This document shows, in pieces, positions 31,700 to 42,615 of a DNA stretch of 64,000 nucleotides (within the stretch, counting starts at the first letter, position 1; each line of letters begins with the position of its first letter). The stretch lies in the NCBI RefSeq assembly GCF_958298935.1, contig NC_084922.1, forward strand, positions 19,938,501-20,002,500. The letters run 5' to 3'. The stretch is from Phragmites australis. Its lineage: Eukaryota > Streptophyta > Magnoliopsida > Poales > Poaceae. The notes beneath the pieces are model-generated. The model was not told the DNA's origin. It ran no database searches and worked only from the letters and a program-made list of their open reading frames with translations. Position numbers and translations under genes: made by a program.

Positions 31700-33660
31700 T
31701 GGGAAGATTCCGCTCTTTGAAGGTCATTACTTTTCTTATTAGAAGGTGCGCATGGAGTCTTATCTTTTAAGCCAAGGAAGCACAATATGGGAGGTTGTAG
31801 ACTTCAACTATGAGATTCCTGTTGCGCGTACTTCTCAGGCCCAAATTGAACAATATGAAGCCAACAATAAGGCTCAAAATATATTGTTCACCAACCTGAG
31901 TCACCATGACTTTGACAAAGTCGAGCACCTCTGTACCGCTTGTGAGATCTGTTCCACTCTTAGTATCTTTCATGAGGGCACAAATAAAATCAAGGCTCGG
32001 TGCTAAAGCACGTACAACCAAGAATATTAGATGTTCGTGCTAGACCCCAGAGAATCTTTGGATAAAATGTTTGCTCAATTTAATGGGATTGTTAGCAATC
32101 TTAGATCAACTGGAGTTTTGCCTTACTCTAACCATGAGAGGGTGATCAAGCTTATCTATGCTCTTGACTATCACATATGGGAAATGAAGATCTCGACAAT
32201 TGAAGAGTCATCTAGTTACGACACATTGTCATATGATGAACTCTTCACCAAGCTCAAATCCACCGAGGTAGCCAAGACGGCTAGAATAGGCCTAGGAAAC
32301 CCCATGTCTCAGAACATGGTGTTGGTTTTAGGACCTAGTAGTAGTTGTCCTGCTGGAGTTGGTTTTTCTTATGAAACCCTTCAACTAGCGGATTTGCTTT
32401 ATTTTCTTTGGTTTCTACCACAAGAAGTAGGTGGATGCATTAGATGTTGAAGATTTGGCTTTGATTCTGAAGAAGTTCACCTGCTTCTGCAACAACAGAA
32501 GAGACCAGAGGAGAGGTGGTTCTCGTGCCTGTTTGAGTGTGATGACACCACTCACTTCAAGGCAGACTGTCCAAGGCTTAAGAAGAAGGAGGATCATGAC
32601 CACAACTACCACAAGCACAAGAAGAACAAGAAGCCCTTCTTTAGGAACCATGACAAGATGGCTAAGAAGGTGGCCTAGGTGACATCTTGAGCTGTTGTGG
32701 TAGCGCTCAGTGATGTTGACACCTTCTCAAACTCGGAGGAAAGCTCAGAGGAGGAGGAGCTGCCCGTGAAAAATAAGAGGAAGGATAAGGACTCCACTGG
32801 ACTTTGCTTCATGGTGGAAGACAACGACAACGACCTTGAGCTCGATTCTTCTAAGGTATCACCTTCCTATGACTCTTGTTGGTTAGGATAGATTGTTTAA
32901 GAGAGCAGTTCAAGAAGTAAAGGAACTCAAGTCTAGGCTAGATTGTTCATCTTTTGAGCTTGAGTTGCTTATGTCTAGGGCCAGGGATGAGGAGTGTCAT
33001 ATAGTTGCCTTGTGGTCATGAGTGAGCTTTCTAAGCATCTGACTTTGCATGCTCAAGTTGCCAGTCAGCTTAAGATTGTTGAGAAGAAGCTCCTTGAGGA
33101 GGAGTCTAGATCTACTCTCTTAGGTGCTTGCAAGAATCACCTTTTGCCCTCAAAGGATCTTGATGTGAAAGCCCAGCGTATAAAGGAGTTAGAGTCTAAA
33201 TTGGAGAGTGTTGAGTGTTCTAAGGATGCACGACCAAATTGTTCCACCTGCATCATCCTTAAGGACAAGCTCAGCTGGTTTAGAGGGCAAGTGGAAAAGC
33301 TCATGGCCGAGAATGAGTATCTCCTTTCTCTGGTAGAGAAAAGCTCAGAAGGCAAGAGTAAGATGAACTTGATTTTGGCCAAGACTAAAATGTGCGTAGA
33401 TAAGGCGGGTTTAGCTTTGGGGTTGGGATTTGAGAGGGTGGCTTGCAATAGGGATTGTAAGACTGTTTTCATCACACCTACTACCCTTGAGGCTGAAAAA
33501 TCCAAGATGAATACCCCACCACAACCCACAAACAAGAAACTCACACCAAAACGCAAAAGAGCTCTATCACCAAAAATGAATGTCCCTATGAGAGAGCCTA
33601 GAGTGACTAGCAGTCTAGCTTTTCAGAGATGCTATCACTGCACCGACTACTAGAGAGAGG
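31700..33660 (+). pseudogene. Co-B gag
   Basis: Same blocks as Co-A. The middle part (32031-32450, LRSTGVLPYSNHERVIKLIYALDYHIWEMK) is longer in one frame than in Co-A. The CCHC knuckle CFECDDTTHFKADC again needs the one-base deletion to be crossed. Then acidic SNSEESSEEEELP, coiled-coil sequence open from 32994 to 33653 (VASQLKIVEKKLLEEESRS, RIKELESKLESVECSKD), ALGLGFERVACN and the degenerate second finger ending CYHCTDY with a stop at 33651. Confidence 0.82.
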
Positions 33661-34480
33661 GTCACCTAGTTGGGTTTTGTTTTTGCCGTAGGAGGGATGA
33701 GCAGTGTGGGTGGGAGTAGAATACTCAGGACAAGTACCACCTCTCTTTTGGTATACATGAGCCTTTTCTTCGCTCTTACTGACGAGTCTCGAGGGTTCCT
33801 CAGTTTCCTTCTTGAGGTGGTGTCTGGCGTGGATCTTACCATGATTCATATGGTTTTGGTTCATGTGTAATAGGCTTTGAGTTGCAGCGCTTTGGTGGAC
33901 CATGTTTTCCCTATTGTGGCACTCGCCCTTAGCGCACTAGTGTTGATTTGCACACACTCGCTTTTACTGCTTCACGGCTGATGACTCAGTACTCGATTCC
34001 CAAGAGGTTTTTTTCTAACCCCAGTACTGAGCCATCCATCTATTATTCTTGTCATATGTAGGTGACAGGCAGAGGCCTGGAGAACAAGTGGCTCATCGAC
34101 TCTAGTTGTTCGCACCATATAACCAGAGATGCATCATGGTTTTCTAGCCTCACTCTGACGAAGCGACATGAGTACATCACATTCAGGGATGTCAAAAAAG
34201 GTAGAGTGAAAGCCAGAGGTATGGTATGAGTGAGTGAGTGAGTGTTTCACTCTCAAGGATGTGGTTTTGGTGGAGCATCTGGGATGCAACTTACTTTTTG
34301 TATCTCAGTTGCTAGATTAGGATTTAGAAGTGCACTTCAAGCGCAATGCTTCTCGAATTCTTGATTCCTCGGGTGCTTTGATTTGCCGGATTTCTCGAGT
34401 AGGGAGAGTCTTTGAACCTGATTTTTCTAAGTCTTTTGGTTTTTCTTGATGCTTAATTGCTCAACCCTCATCTATGCATT
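33661..34480 (+). pseudogene. Co-B gag end and protease
   Basis: Continues EGHLVGFCFCRRRDEQ and the aromatic region, then LENKWLIDSSCSHHITRDASW with the DSS active site shared with Co-A, and the HLGCNLLFVSQL block. Stops at several points. Confidence 0.75.
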
Positions 34481-35690
34481 GGATGTGGCATAGAAAACTA
34501 GGGCACATGAGTTTTTATTTGCTTTCTCATTTGAGTGCCCTAGGTTTGATCTGAGGATTTCCCATGCTCAAGTTTGAGAAGAACTTTGTTTTTGCTCTTT
34601 ATCGGCATGGCAAGATGATTGCCGTCTCTCACCCACCAGTCAATTTGGTGATGACTGAACGACCAGGAGAACTTCTCCATATGGACACTGTTGGTCCTTC
34701 CCAGGTTCGTTCGGCAGGTGGAAAGTGGTATGTACTTGTCATTATTGATGACTACTCTCGATACTTTTGGGTGTTGTTTCTTGTGAGCAGGGATGAAGTG
34801 TTCTTACACTTTCAGAGCTTAGTTTTGAAATTGTTCAAGAAACTCCCTGGTGCATTGAAAGCTATTCACAGTGATAATGGCACCAAGTCTAAGAACTATC
34901 TCTTTGATGCTTTCTGCCTTGAACATGATATTGAGCACCAATTGTCTGCCCCACGTGTTCCTCAACAGAATGGCATGGTTCAAAGGAAGAATCGCACTTT
35001 GCTAGAGATGGCTAGGATGATGCTTGATGAGCATAGGACTCCTAGAAAGTTTTGGGCTGAAGCGATTAGCACCGCTTACTATATCCCAAATTGGATTCTC
35101 TTGTGATCAATCTTGAATGTGATTTCTTATGAGTTGCGCTCAAGAGGAAGATGAAAGTTTCTCATTTGAGAGTTTTTGGATGTCGTTGCTTCATCCTAAG
35201 GTATGACAATCTTGACAAATTTGAGTTGCGTTTGTCCGATGGGATTTTCTTGGGGTATCCCCTTCATGGTCATTCTTACTGGGTTTACAATCTTGATTCT
35301 AACACCATCACGGAATCCTGTGATGTGACCTTTGATGAATCAACTCCATGTGGTAGTTCTGTTCATGAATGTTCAAAGGATCAGGAGATGAACGAAAGCA
35401 TCTTTGTGAATGGTGACCTTCCAGCTCTCGGTTATGATGAGGATGATCCACTACTTCTGGTCATCACACCCACTTCCAAGCTGGCTCCTGCTTCTTCGAC
35501 ACTAGCAGCGGGTCCTGCAACCTCTACTTCCACTTCAACTGCTTTAGAGATTGCACCTACTACATTTGAGGGGGATGTGGTCTCATAATGCGAGGCTCCA
35601 TAGCACATTCAGCAGATACATCCCCCTCAACAGATGATCGGCAACCTTGGTGAGAGGGTAACAAGATCAAAATCTGGTCTATAATGCTTA
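34470..35690 (+). pseudogene. Co-B integrase and variable C-terminal region
   Basis: HMDTVGPSQVRSAGGKWYVLVIIDDYSRYFW with the first Asp and HSDNGTKSKN with the second Asp (Glu to Lys next to it, private to this copy). QNGMVQRKNRTLLEMAR has Gln in place of the catalytic Glu, shared with Co-A. The C-terminal half (35151-35588) is open and then stopped. Confidence 0.84.
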
Positions 35691-35759
35691 TTTTACTAAT
35701 TCTGTATTTGTTGCTTCTTTTGAGCCCCATGATGTTGGACACTCTCTTTCTGATTCAAA

Positions 35760-36324
35760 TTGATTCAATGCCATGCATGAAGAATTACAAAACTTTGAGA
35801 GAAACCAAGTTTGGGTCCTTGTAGAGCCACCCTAAATGTTCACACCATAGGCATCAAATGGGTTTTTAGAAACAAACAGGGGGAGGATGGCTCAAGGTTT
35901 CTCACTCAAATTTAGCGGATAGACTTTGGAGAGACCTTTGCACCAGTAGCTAAAGTAGAAGCCAATAGGATTCTCCTTACATTTGCGGCATCCCAAGGTT
36001 TCAAATTGTACCAAATGAATGTCAAAAGTGCTTTCCTAAATGGGTTTATAGAGGAAGAGGTCTTTGTCAAGGAACCCCCCAGTTTTGAGCTCCCCAAATA
36101 CCTATATAGAGTATACAAACTTTAGAAAGTTTTGTATGGGCTTAAGCAGACGCCTAGGGCCTGGTATGATAGGCTTAAGTCCTTCTTGTTAGAACATGGG
36201 TATGTGATGGGGTCGGTTGATAAAACTTTTTTCATCTTTAGGCATGGCAATGACTTCCTACTTGTTCAGATATACGTGGATGATATCATTTTTGGTGGAT
36301 TTTCTCATGCTTCTGTGGCCATGT
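35760..36324 (+). pseudogene. Co-B reverse transcriptase, cut off after the catalytic box
   Basis: APVAKVEANRILLTFAASQGF, MNVKSAFLNGFIEEEVFVKEPP and LYGLKQTPRAWYDRL, then the intact catalytic box QIYVDDIIFGG. The coding sequence ends a few codons later at the deletion (HASVAM at 36324). A stop at 36123 lies between the blocks. Confidence 0.85.
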
Positions 36325-37183
36325 GTTCCTTGTGTCACAAAGACTTTACTTGACTTGATCTAAGTGAAAAATTGATAATTTATGCAATTTAAATTCTGTT
36401 GAGCAATTAAGTTTTTCTGCTAAAATATGATCTAATACGGTTATCTTGATGCTTCATGTGGTTTGCTAAAATATGATCTAATACCCATGATTGCTAAATA
36501 AACTTGCAAATAACATGAATCACAAAGAAATGTGCCTAAATGATCAATTTTGTTTTAATCACATGATCTAACTAAGTCTTTGTTTGATATGTGAGCGTTT
36601 GCAAAGCCTTCTGTCATAAATACTTGCTTGCCTAATTTGAGATTGAAGCTTGCTAGTTCTTAAGATTTGTATTGCCTTGGCTCGAGTAGATGCTTGTGTG
36701 GTGATCACTTTTAACATGATTCAGCTATATGAACATAAATGCGCTAATAATTCTTCAGGATTAGCTTATCAAAACTTCATGTTCTTATGTTACTGTTTCT
36801 TTTTGAGCCTTTATGCGATTGTGAGCTCTACATTCTACTCTTCATAACCCTTTGATGTTTCTAGCTTGTGCAAATGTTTTGTGGTATACTTGTGAAGGTT
36901 TGCATATTCATGCATTTCATGGCATTTTTGGTCCTTGATGTTTGCATTGCCAAAGGGGGAGAACTTGTGCACTAAATCACAAAGGAAAGAATCCCGAAAT
37001 CTATCCATTCATCAAGGGGGAGCTTTTGCATTTAGCTTGTCTCTGCCTCTCTTCGAGATTTTGCGATCCTTCTTATGCCAAGTGACATCTTCTGCTTTTT
37101 CTTGAGTTTTTGGTCACTTAGATAAGTTTTCAAACCAAAATCTTTGTGCTTTGAAAGTTGCCAATGCACTCATCAAAGGGGAT
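36325..37183 (+). other. Co-B 3' internal region
   Basis: Matches Co-A 17997-18333 and 19243-19762. It contains the empty TTAAG site (36660-36664), a 21-bp filler duplication (36464-36484 copying 36418-36438) and the polypurine tract near 37176-37185. No coding signal. Confidence 0.7.
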
Positions 37184-37975
37184 ATTAAGAAACCAAGTTG
37201 AAATGTGACTTGATTTATTTGTGATGAGTGGTTGACAAGGTTTTTGGTTTGCTTTGTTTTCGGATTGCATGAGCATGGTTATGTACTGCAATTATGATCA
37301 CGACTAACCAAAATTGCAGAGAAAATGGACTCGGCGTTTTTGTCTCTGAGTCTCTAGGAAAATGGCATATGCCGGATGGTCCGGTGTTGGGCAATTTGTA
37401 CATACCAGATGATCTGGCATTCAGATGCCATAGGCAAAAATTGAAGTGTACACCAAAAGGTCCGACGATGCAGTGAAGTGCACACTGGAGCTTTTTTTGC
37501 GGAGAGGTTGTAAACTAGCTCTAGTGTACTTGTACTCGCCAGATGGTCCGGTGCTCAAAGTTATGAACGTCGGATGCTTTGCTAGAGCTTTTCTTGTAGA
37601 GAGGTTGCAAGATGGCTAGTCTAGAGAAGAAGTACATGCCGGATGGTCTGTCGATGGGATAAAGTGTATGCTAGAGCATTTCTTGTAGAGATGTTGCAAG
37701 ATGGTCGGTCTGCTGGATTGAACACGCTGGATGATTCGGCACTAAGGAGATGAGAATGCCAGAACATCCGGCGTTCATGAATTTTTTGAGATGTACTTTC
37801 ACTAAGGATTTTGATTATGGACTAATATATAACAGGGTTGGAAATAAGCGTGTGCTTGTCTCAGTTTGTGCAAGTGATGGATGCAACTTGGCGGCCGACG
37901 ACAGGATGATTAGGGCCAAGCGGGGTGCTTGGTGCCGGACGATCGAGGATGCCGGGTGGAGTCAAGGGTGGTCCT
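37184..37975 (+). repeat. Co-B 3' LTR-like end, truncated
   Basis: Same sequence type as 19763-20520 with repeated variants of a CCGGATGGTCCGGTG motif. It runs a little further than in Co-A (GCCGGACGATCGAGG) and then leaves recognisable LTR sequence. No TATA box or U5. Confidence 0.55.
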
Positions 37976-38074
37976 AGCTGTGCATATGGAGATCAAGCAA
38001 AGCATGAGAAGGTGGATTAAGATGGTGCATCACATAAATATGTATGGCTTCACATAATGATTAAATGCACACTG

Positions 38075-38157
38075 TAATCGTGTGGTATTGGTTCAACAGA
38101 ATCATCTACTATTATCTATGAAGATAATGCTGCTTCTATTGCTCAAATACATACATG

Positions 38158-38197
<40 letters not shown>

Positions 38198-38260
38198 CAC
38201 TATCATATATTGCCCAAAATTATTTTATCCTCATGAATTACAGAAATAGAGGATATATAC
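38075..38260 (+). pseudogene. Co-C: copia RNase H remnant interrupted by (TA)n
   Basis: The plus frame gives SCGIGSTESSTIIYEDNAASIAQIHTCYI, then a TA tract, then in another frame PKLFYPHELQK. These are the two sides of the conserved C-terminal part of copia RNase H, where the bridging residues (a KxxxTKHI-like segment in relatives) are replaced by the TA repeat. The following sequence is cut by the Gy-5 LTR at 38261. It belongs to a different copia lineage from Co-A/B. 37976-38074 to its left has no recognised content. Confidence 0.78.
38159..38194. repeat. (TA)n microsatellite
   Basis: About 17 TA units inside the Co-C RNase H remnant. Confidence 0.95.
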
Positions 38261-39170
38261 TGATGAGGACATCACTCTTTCGGATACACACACACCGAGT
38301 ATTCCTCCAACAATAGGTCCATTGACACGAGCTCGTGCACGTCAACTAAATCATGAGGTGAGCTCGTTCCTTAGTGTTCCTTTATATTTTGATGAGGATG
38401 GGATGCTACTGAATAATTGTGATGTATTATTACTTAGGAACACGGGACAAGAACAGCAAGGGCGCCCAAAACAAGGTGGAGGCCCAATCCAGTTCGAGTC
38501 CGTTTCGGAGTCCAGGACCAATCCGTACTAAAATCGTTGCCCAGGACGCATACGGACTCCGTTTTTGACGTTCTACACATGGTTGGAAAGATAAGGAGAT
38601 AAGCTTTCCAACGGGACTGGTTCCATGTTCAAATTCTTTTTGAGTCAACAGAAATCGTCGAAACAAGTGGACATCCAGAATCTGTCAGGGTGCTGCGCCA
38701 CCATCTTTTGGGCCGTTGGCCCGTGTATCGTGTTGGAGTCCATTAGGGATGCGTCCAGGGGTCCTTGGCCGACCCTAATCCTTTATATACAGTAGCCGCC
38801 GCCCTAATTAGAGGGGGTTTTGCTTACATATTGATCTACACACGAATTGTGAGATTTTCGCTCTTGTTCCGGACCGACTAGGCCGCCGCAAGTGTTTGTG
38901 GAACCCCGACTTCGAGTGCTTGAATTCAATTCGTAATATTTCAGATTGCATCTTCTACGTTCTTGCTTGTGTTCTCGGTACGCTTGCAGGGATTGAGCCT
39001 TCTTGGCGAGGTCAACCGCGCGACACGGTTGATAACCATCGGAGCTGTGGTGTAGTGATTGCAAGAGAGACGATTTGTTCGGGTCAAAGCCTTTGGATCA
39101 TCAACGTCGAGTTCTCCACCCACCGACTTATCACTACCTATCGGAAGATCAGGCCAAACATTACTCATCA
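38261..39170 (+). repeat. Gy-5 5' LTR (910 bp)
   Basis: TGATGAGGACATC ... ACTCATCA, then two bases and the primer site. The first ~270 bp encode an uninterrupted tail: DEDITLSDTHTPSIPP, GPLTRARARQLNHEVSSFL and DGMLLNNCDVLLLRN. In grass CRM-clade elements the integrase C-terminus is known to extend into the 3' LTR, so every LTR copy carries this piece. TATA-like TTTATATACAG at about 38780-38790. Confidence 0.9.
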
Positions 39171-39172
39171 AC

Positions 39173-39184
39173 TGGTATCAGATT
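39173..39184 (+). promoter_or_regulatory. Gy-5 primer binding site (degenerate)
   Basis: TGGTATCAGATT: the first ten bases match the initiator Met-tRNA-type site, the last two differ. Confidence 0.75.
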
Positions 39185-40407
39185 TTTAGGTTGCCCGTTA
39201 GGTAATTTCGTTTTCCCCTTTAGATTAGTCTGTTTTTCATTACCTAGAGTCCAGAAAAAGCCAAAAAAAAATTCCGTCAATTTCCGCTGCCCTAGAACCC
39301 TTTGTGCCTTTGCAATTTTTGTTTTCAGTTGCGCGTTGTTGAGTTTGTGTCCATGGTCGAGTCTTGTTGCTGGTTTTAGAGTCGTGTTCTTGGTTTTTAG
39401 TCAACGCTCCGTGTTGTTTTGATCACGCCGCTATCCCATCGCCACCATCCCCACCAACAAGTCGAGCCACCACATTACTCGATTTGCCACCGCGAGCCGC
39501 CTTGTGTTACTTTCCGCCACGCCAACCCTAGATAGGTCGCAAGCCGCCTTGTATCAATTGCCCTGCCACCGCTGCCATCCTTGTTCATCTCGCGATCCTA
39601 TTGCTTGCAATACCTTAAAGAGGTCAATTTCTGCAAGAGTTGCTTGAAAAAAAAACCCTAACTCGACAGGGGTTCAGTAAAACAGCCATAACTTTCTCAT
39701 ACGGACTCGGAATCAGGCAAATTTTTTTTTCACGGACATCTACAGAAAAAGTTACATCCGTTGCTCCCCCGCTTTGCCGAGTTCTGCCGAAATTTTTTTC
39801 CCAAATTCGGCTTGGAAGATTGAGTATTCGAGTCGCGAAGTTTCCGCATGCTTTTCAGAGAACGTGCTTGATTTTCTGTAGGCCACATCTTGCATCCGTT
39901 TGAGCTGAAAATTTTTGTGGTTGTTGCTTGTGTGCTCCTAGTTCAGAAAAAAATATCAGGAAAATACAAAAAAAAAATTCGTGATTCCTACTAGTGCTAA
40001 AAGACAAAAAAGAGGAGCACATAGAGAACACCTAGATAATTGTGCTGTTTGCTGTGTCTTTCTCTGATAATCCTTTTTACCTTTATTTCAGCTGTTGTGC
40101 TAGGACTAGGGACACGTGATAGACCAGCAACTGTGATTCATACTTTGGACACTTATTTAGCTTTGCTCTTCTAATTACAATTATTGCTAATCCTTGCTAC
40201 CATATTGTGCCTTCCAAGCTCCACCTCCTTTGATCCGAACAGGTTCACTCTTGCAATCATCCCACGCTTCCACGGTTGTTCCTCCTTGCTGCGTTGGTAA
40301 GAACATTTGTAAGAGCGTGGTAAGACGCTTGAGTGTGTGTGATTCCACCTTCCACAACCTAGTAGTTGATAGGGATAATATTTGTTGTCCTTTGTTTTCT
40401 ACTAACC
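39185..40407 (+). other. Gy-5 leader
   Basis: Noncoding. It differs from the Gy-2/Gy-3 leaders in its middle (a C-rich CGCCACCATCCCCACC stretch at 39430-39590 instead of the CGACCAGTCACTCC repeat) but ends with the same conserved block (AAGAGCGTGGTAAGACGCTTG ... CCACAACCTAGTAG) before the gag ATG. Confidence 0.7.
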
Positions 40408-42615
40408 ATGTCAGGTGATGGCTCTCCATCGGATTTTAAGGATTGTGTGTCCAAGGAAGAACTCAACAAAACCTTGCAGGAGCATACTAGGCTATTGACA
40501 GACATTAGAACAAGCATTGCTAACCTCGTCACGCGGGTCAACGACCTTCAGTTGCGACAGCCATCACAGGATGATGACCATTCACATGATGATGATGATG
40601 ATGATACTAATGATGGTGACCAAGAAGATGGTGAGGTTTTTGTTGGGCAAGATGCGCGTGCTGAGCAACGTCCTCATGCTGAACAATTACATTATGGCCA
40701 ACAACAACGTCGTCAAGGTAATGGAGGTAATAATGTTAATCGCATCGGTCGCGATGATCCTTATTCTAAGATTAAGTTTTCAATGCCTCCTTTTGATGGT
40801 GCATATGATGCTGATGCTTATTTGAATTGGGAAATGACGGTTGATCAAAAGTATAGTTCTCATATGGTTCCTGAAATGCATAGAGTTAGACTAGCCACTT
40901 GTGAGTTCACGAATTATGCTATTATTTGGTGGAATGGTCTAGTTTCTAGTGGCTTAGAACCTGAATCATGGCCTAGACTAAAGCGTGCCATGCGCAATAG
41001 ATTTATTCCTCCTGATTATACACGTGAATTGAAAAAGAAATTGCAGCGCTTAAATCAAGGTTCTAAATCTGTGCATGATTACTATCAAGAGCTTCAAATT
41101 GCTATGCTTCGTTGTAGTATACAAGAGGATGATGAGGATACCATGATTCGTTTTTACTCCGGGTTGAGACGTGAAATTCAGGACCTTGTTGATTATAAAG
41201 ATTACAATACTACCAATAGGTTGTTCCATTTTGCTATCTTGGCAGAAAAAGAACTGCAGGGTCGACAACAGGTGCAGAAATTGCGGAACAATTTTGGGAG
41301 TACATCTACTTCACGCATACCACCGGGACAAGCAACAACATTCCCTTCTACATCTACACGATTTGCTGCCCCCTCCTCCAACACTCGGGCGCGTTCAGCA
41401 GGAGCACCACAACCATCACGTGAGGTGAGTAAATCTACTGTTTCGCAGGATCCAATGCCACGCTCTTCTTCAGGTGCAGCTACCACGGGTCGTACAACGG
41501 GTATTGTGTGCCGTCGCTGCCAAGGTATTGGCCACGTCATGAAGGATTGCCCAAGCCAGCGAGCATACTCCGCAACAGCAGATGGTGGATATGTTAGTCA
41601 TAGTGATGTCGAGGAAGAATATGCATTTGAAGCTAATCTTGCAGCCGATCATGACATGGATAGTGAGGGGGAGGAGATTAGTGGTACTGCTGCCACGGAG
41701 AGTTATGCTGCACGCACCTTCATTGTGAAGCGAGTTTTGAGTTCTCAAATGGGGCAAGCGGAGCAGCTACAACGCCATAATCTATTCCAGACATTCCTCA
41801 TTGTCAAAGATGCACGTGTTCGTACCATAATTGATGGCGGGAGTTGCAACAACCTCTTGAGCTCCGATCTTGTGAAGAATCTTTCCTTGCCAACACGTGC
41901 ACATCCTCATCCATACTACATTCAGTGGTTCAATAATAGCGGTAAGGTTAAGGTAACACAATCTGCGAGAGTACATTTTTCTATTGGTTCCTACCATGAT
42001 TATGCTGATTTTGATGTAGTGCCTATGCAAGCATGTTCACTTTTGTTAGGCCGTCCTTGGGAATTTGATACCGATGCTACACACCATAGTAGAAGTAATA
42101 AATACTCTCTCATGCACAAGGGAAAGAAAATCTCTTTGCTTCCTTTGACACCTGCTGAAATTGTGCAATGTGATAAAGCTTTAGCTGAAAAAGAAAAGAA
42201 AGAACGTGTTCTGGAATATGAAAATCAGCAAGTAGCTCATTCTGTTTTTCTACCTAAGAAAGAAAAGAACACACCTAGGTCCGAAGGCATTAAGTTAAAG
42301 GGTGGTGTTATGCTTGCTTCTAAAACTGACCTTGCTGAAATTCAAGATAATAATACTTTGTGCTATGCTTTCGTATGCAAAGAGGTTTTATTTTCAATTG
42401 ATGATATACCTAGCTCTTTGCCTCCTGCTATCACTAACCTTTTGCAGGAGTATAAGGATGTCTTTCCAGCTGAGATACCCCCGGGGCTGCCACCATTGAG
42501 AGGGATAGAGCACCAAATAGATTTGATCCCGGGAGCTACATTGCCAAACCGCGCTGCATATAGGACCAATCCGGAGGAGACTAAGGAAATTCAGCGACAA
42601 GTCCACGACCTTTGA
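40408..42615 (+). pseudogene. Gy-5 gag-protease polyprotein (open to a single stop)
   Basis: ATG at 40408 (MSGDGSPSDFKD), chosen because it matches the gag starts of Gy-1 and Gy-3 just after the leader block. Order: an N-terminal helical part with an Asp-rich run (about residues 60-80), capsid core (YLNWEMTVDQKYSSHMVPE, RFIPPDYTRELKKKLQ, YYQELQIAML), Ser/Pro linker, intact CCHC knuckle CRRCQGIGHVMKDC (near residue 375), acidic spacer, protease TIIDGGSCNNLLSSDL (near 480) and DFDVVPMQACSLLLGRPW, linker, and the RT entry PPGLPPLRGIEHQIDLIPGA. It ends at TGA (42613-42615) where relatives read Leu in DLLDRGYV. This is the longest intact frame in the window. Confidence 0.92.

Larger units (their letters stand above)
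30606..37975 (+). mobile_element. Co-B: second copy of the SIRE-type copia element
   Basis: Colinear with Co-A from the truncated LTR edge to the 3' LTR-like end. It lacks the solo LTR and has a 1288-bp deletion removing the end of RT, all RNase H and part of the 3' region. Co-A 15541-15755 and Co-B 35155-35369 are identical over about 215 bp by eye. It extends beyond the Co-A right edge by about 50 bp. Confidence 0.88.

Noticed and set aside
38159..38194. TA tract as a promoter element
   Set aside because: It is a simple microsatellite inside a decayed RNase H coding remnant.
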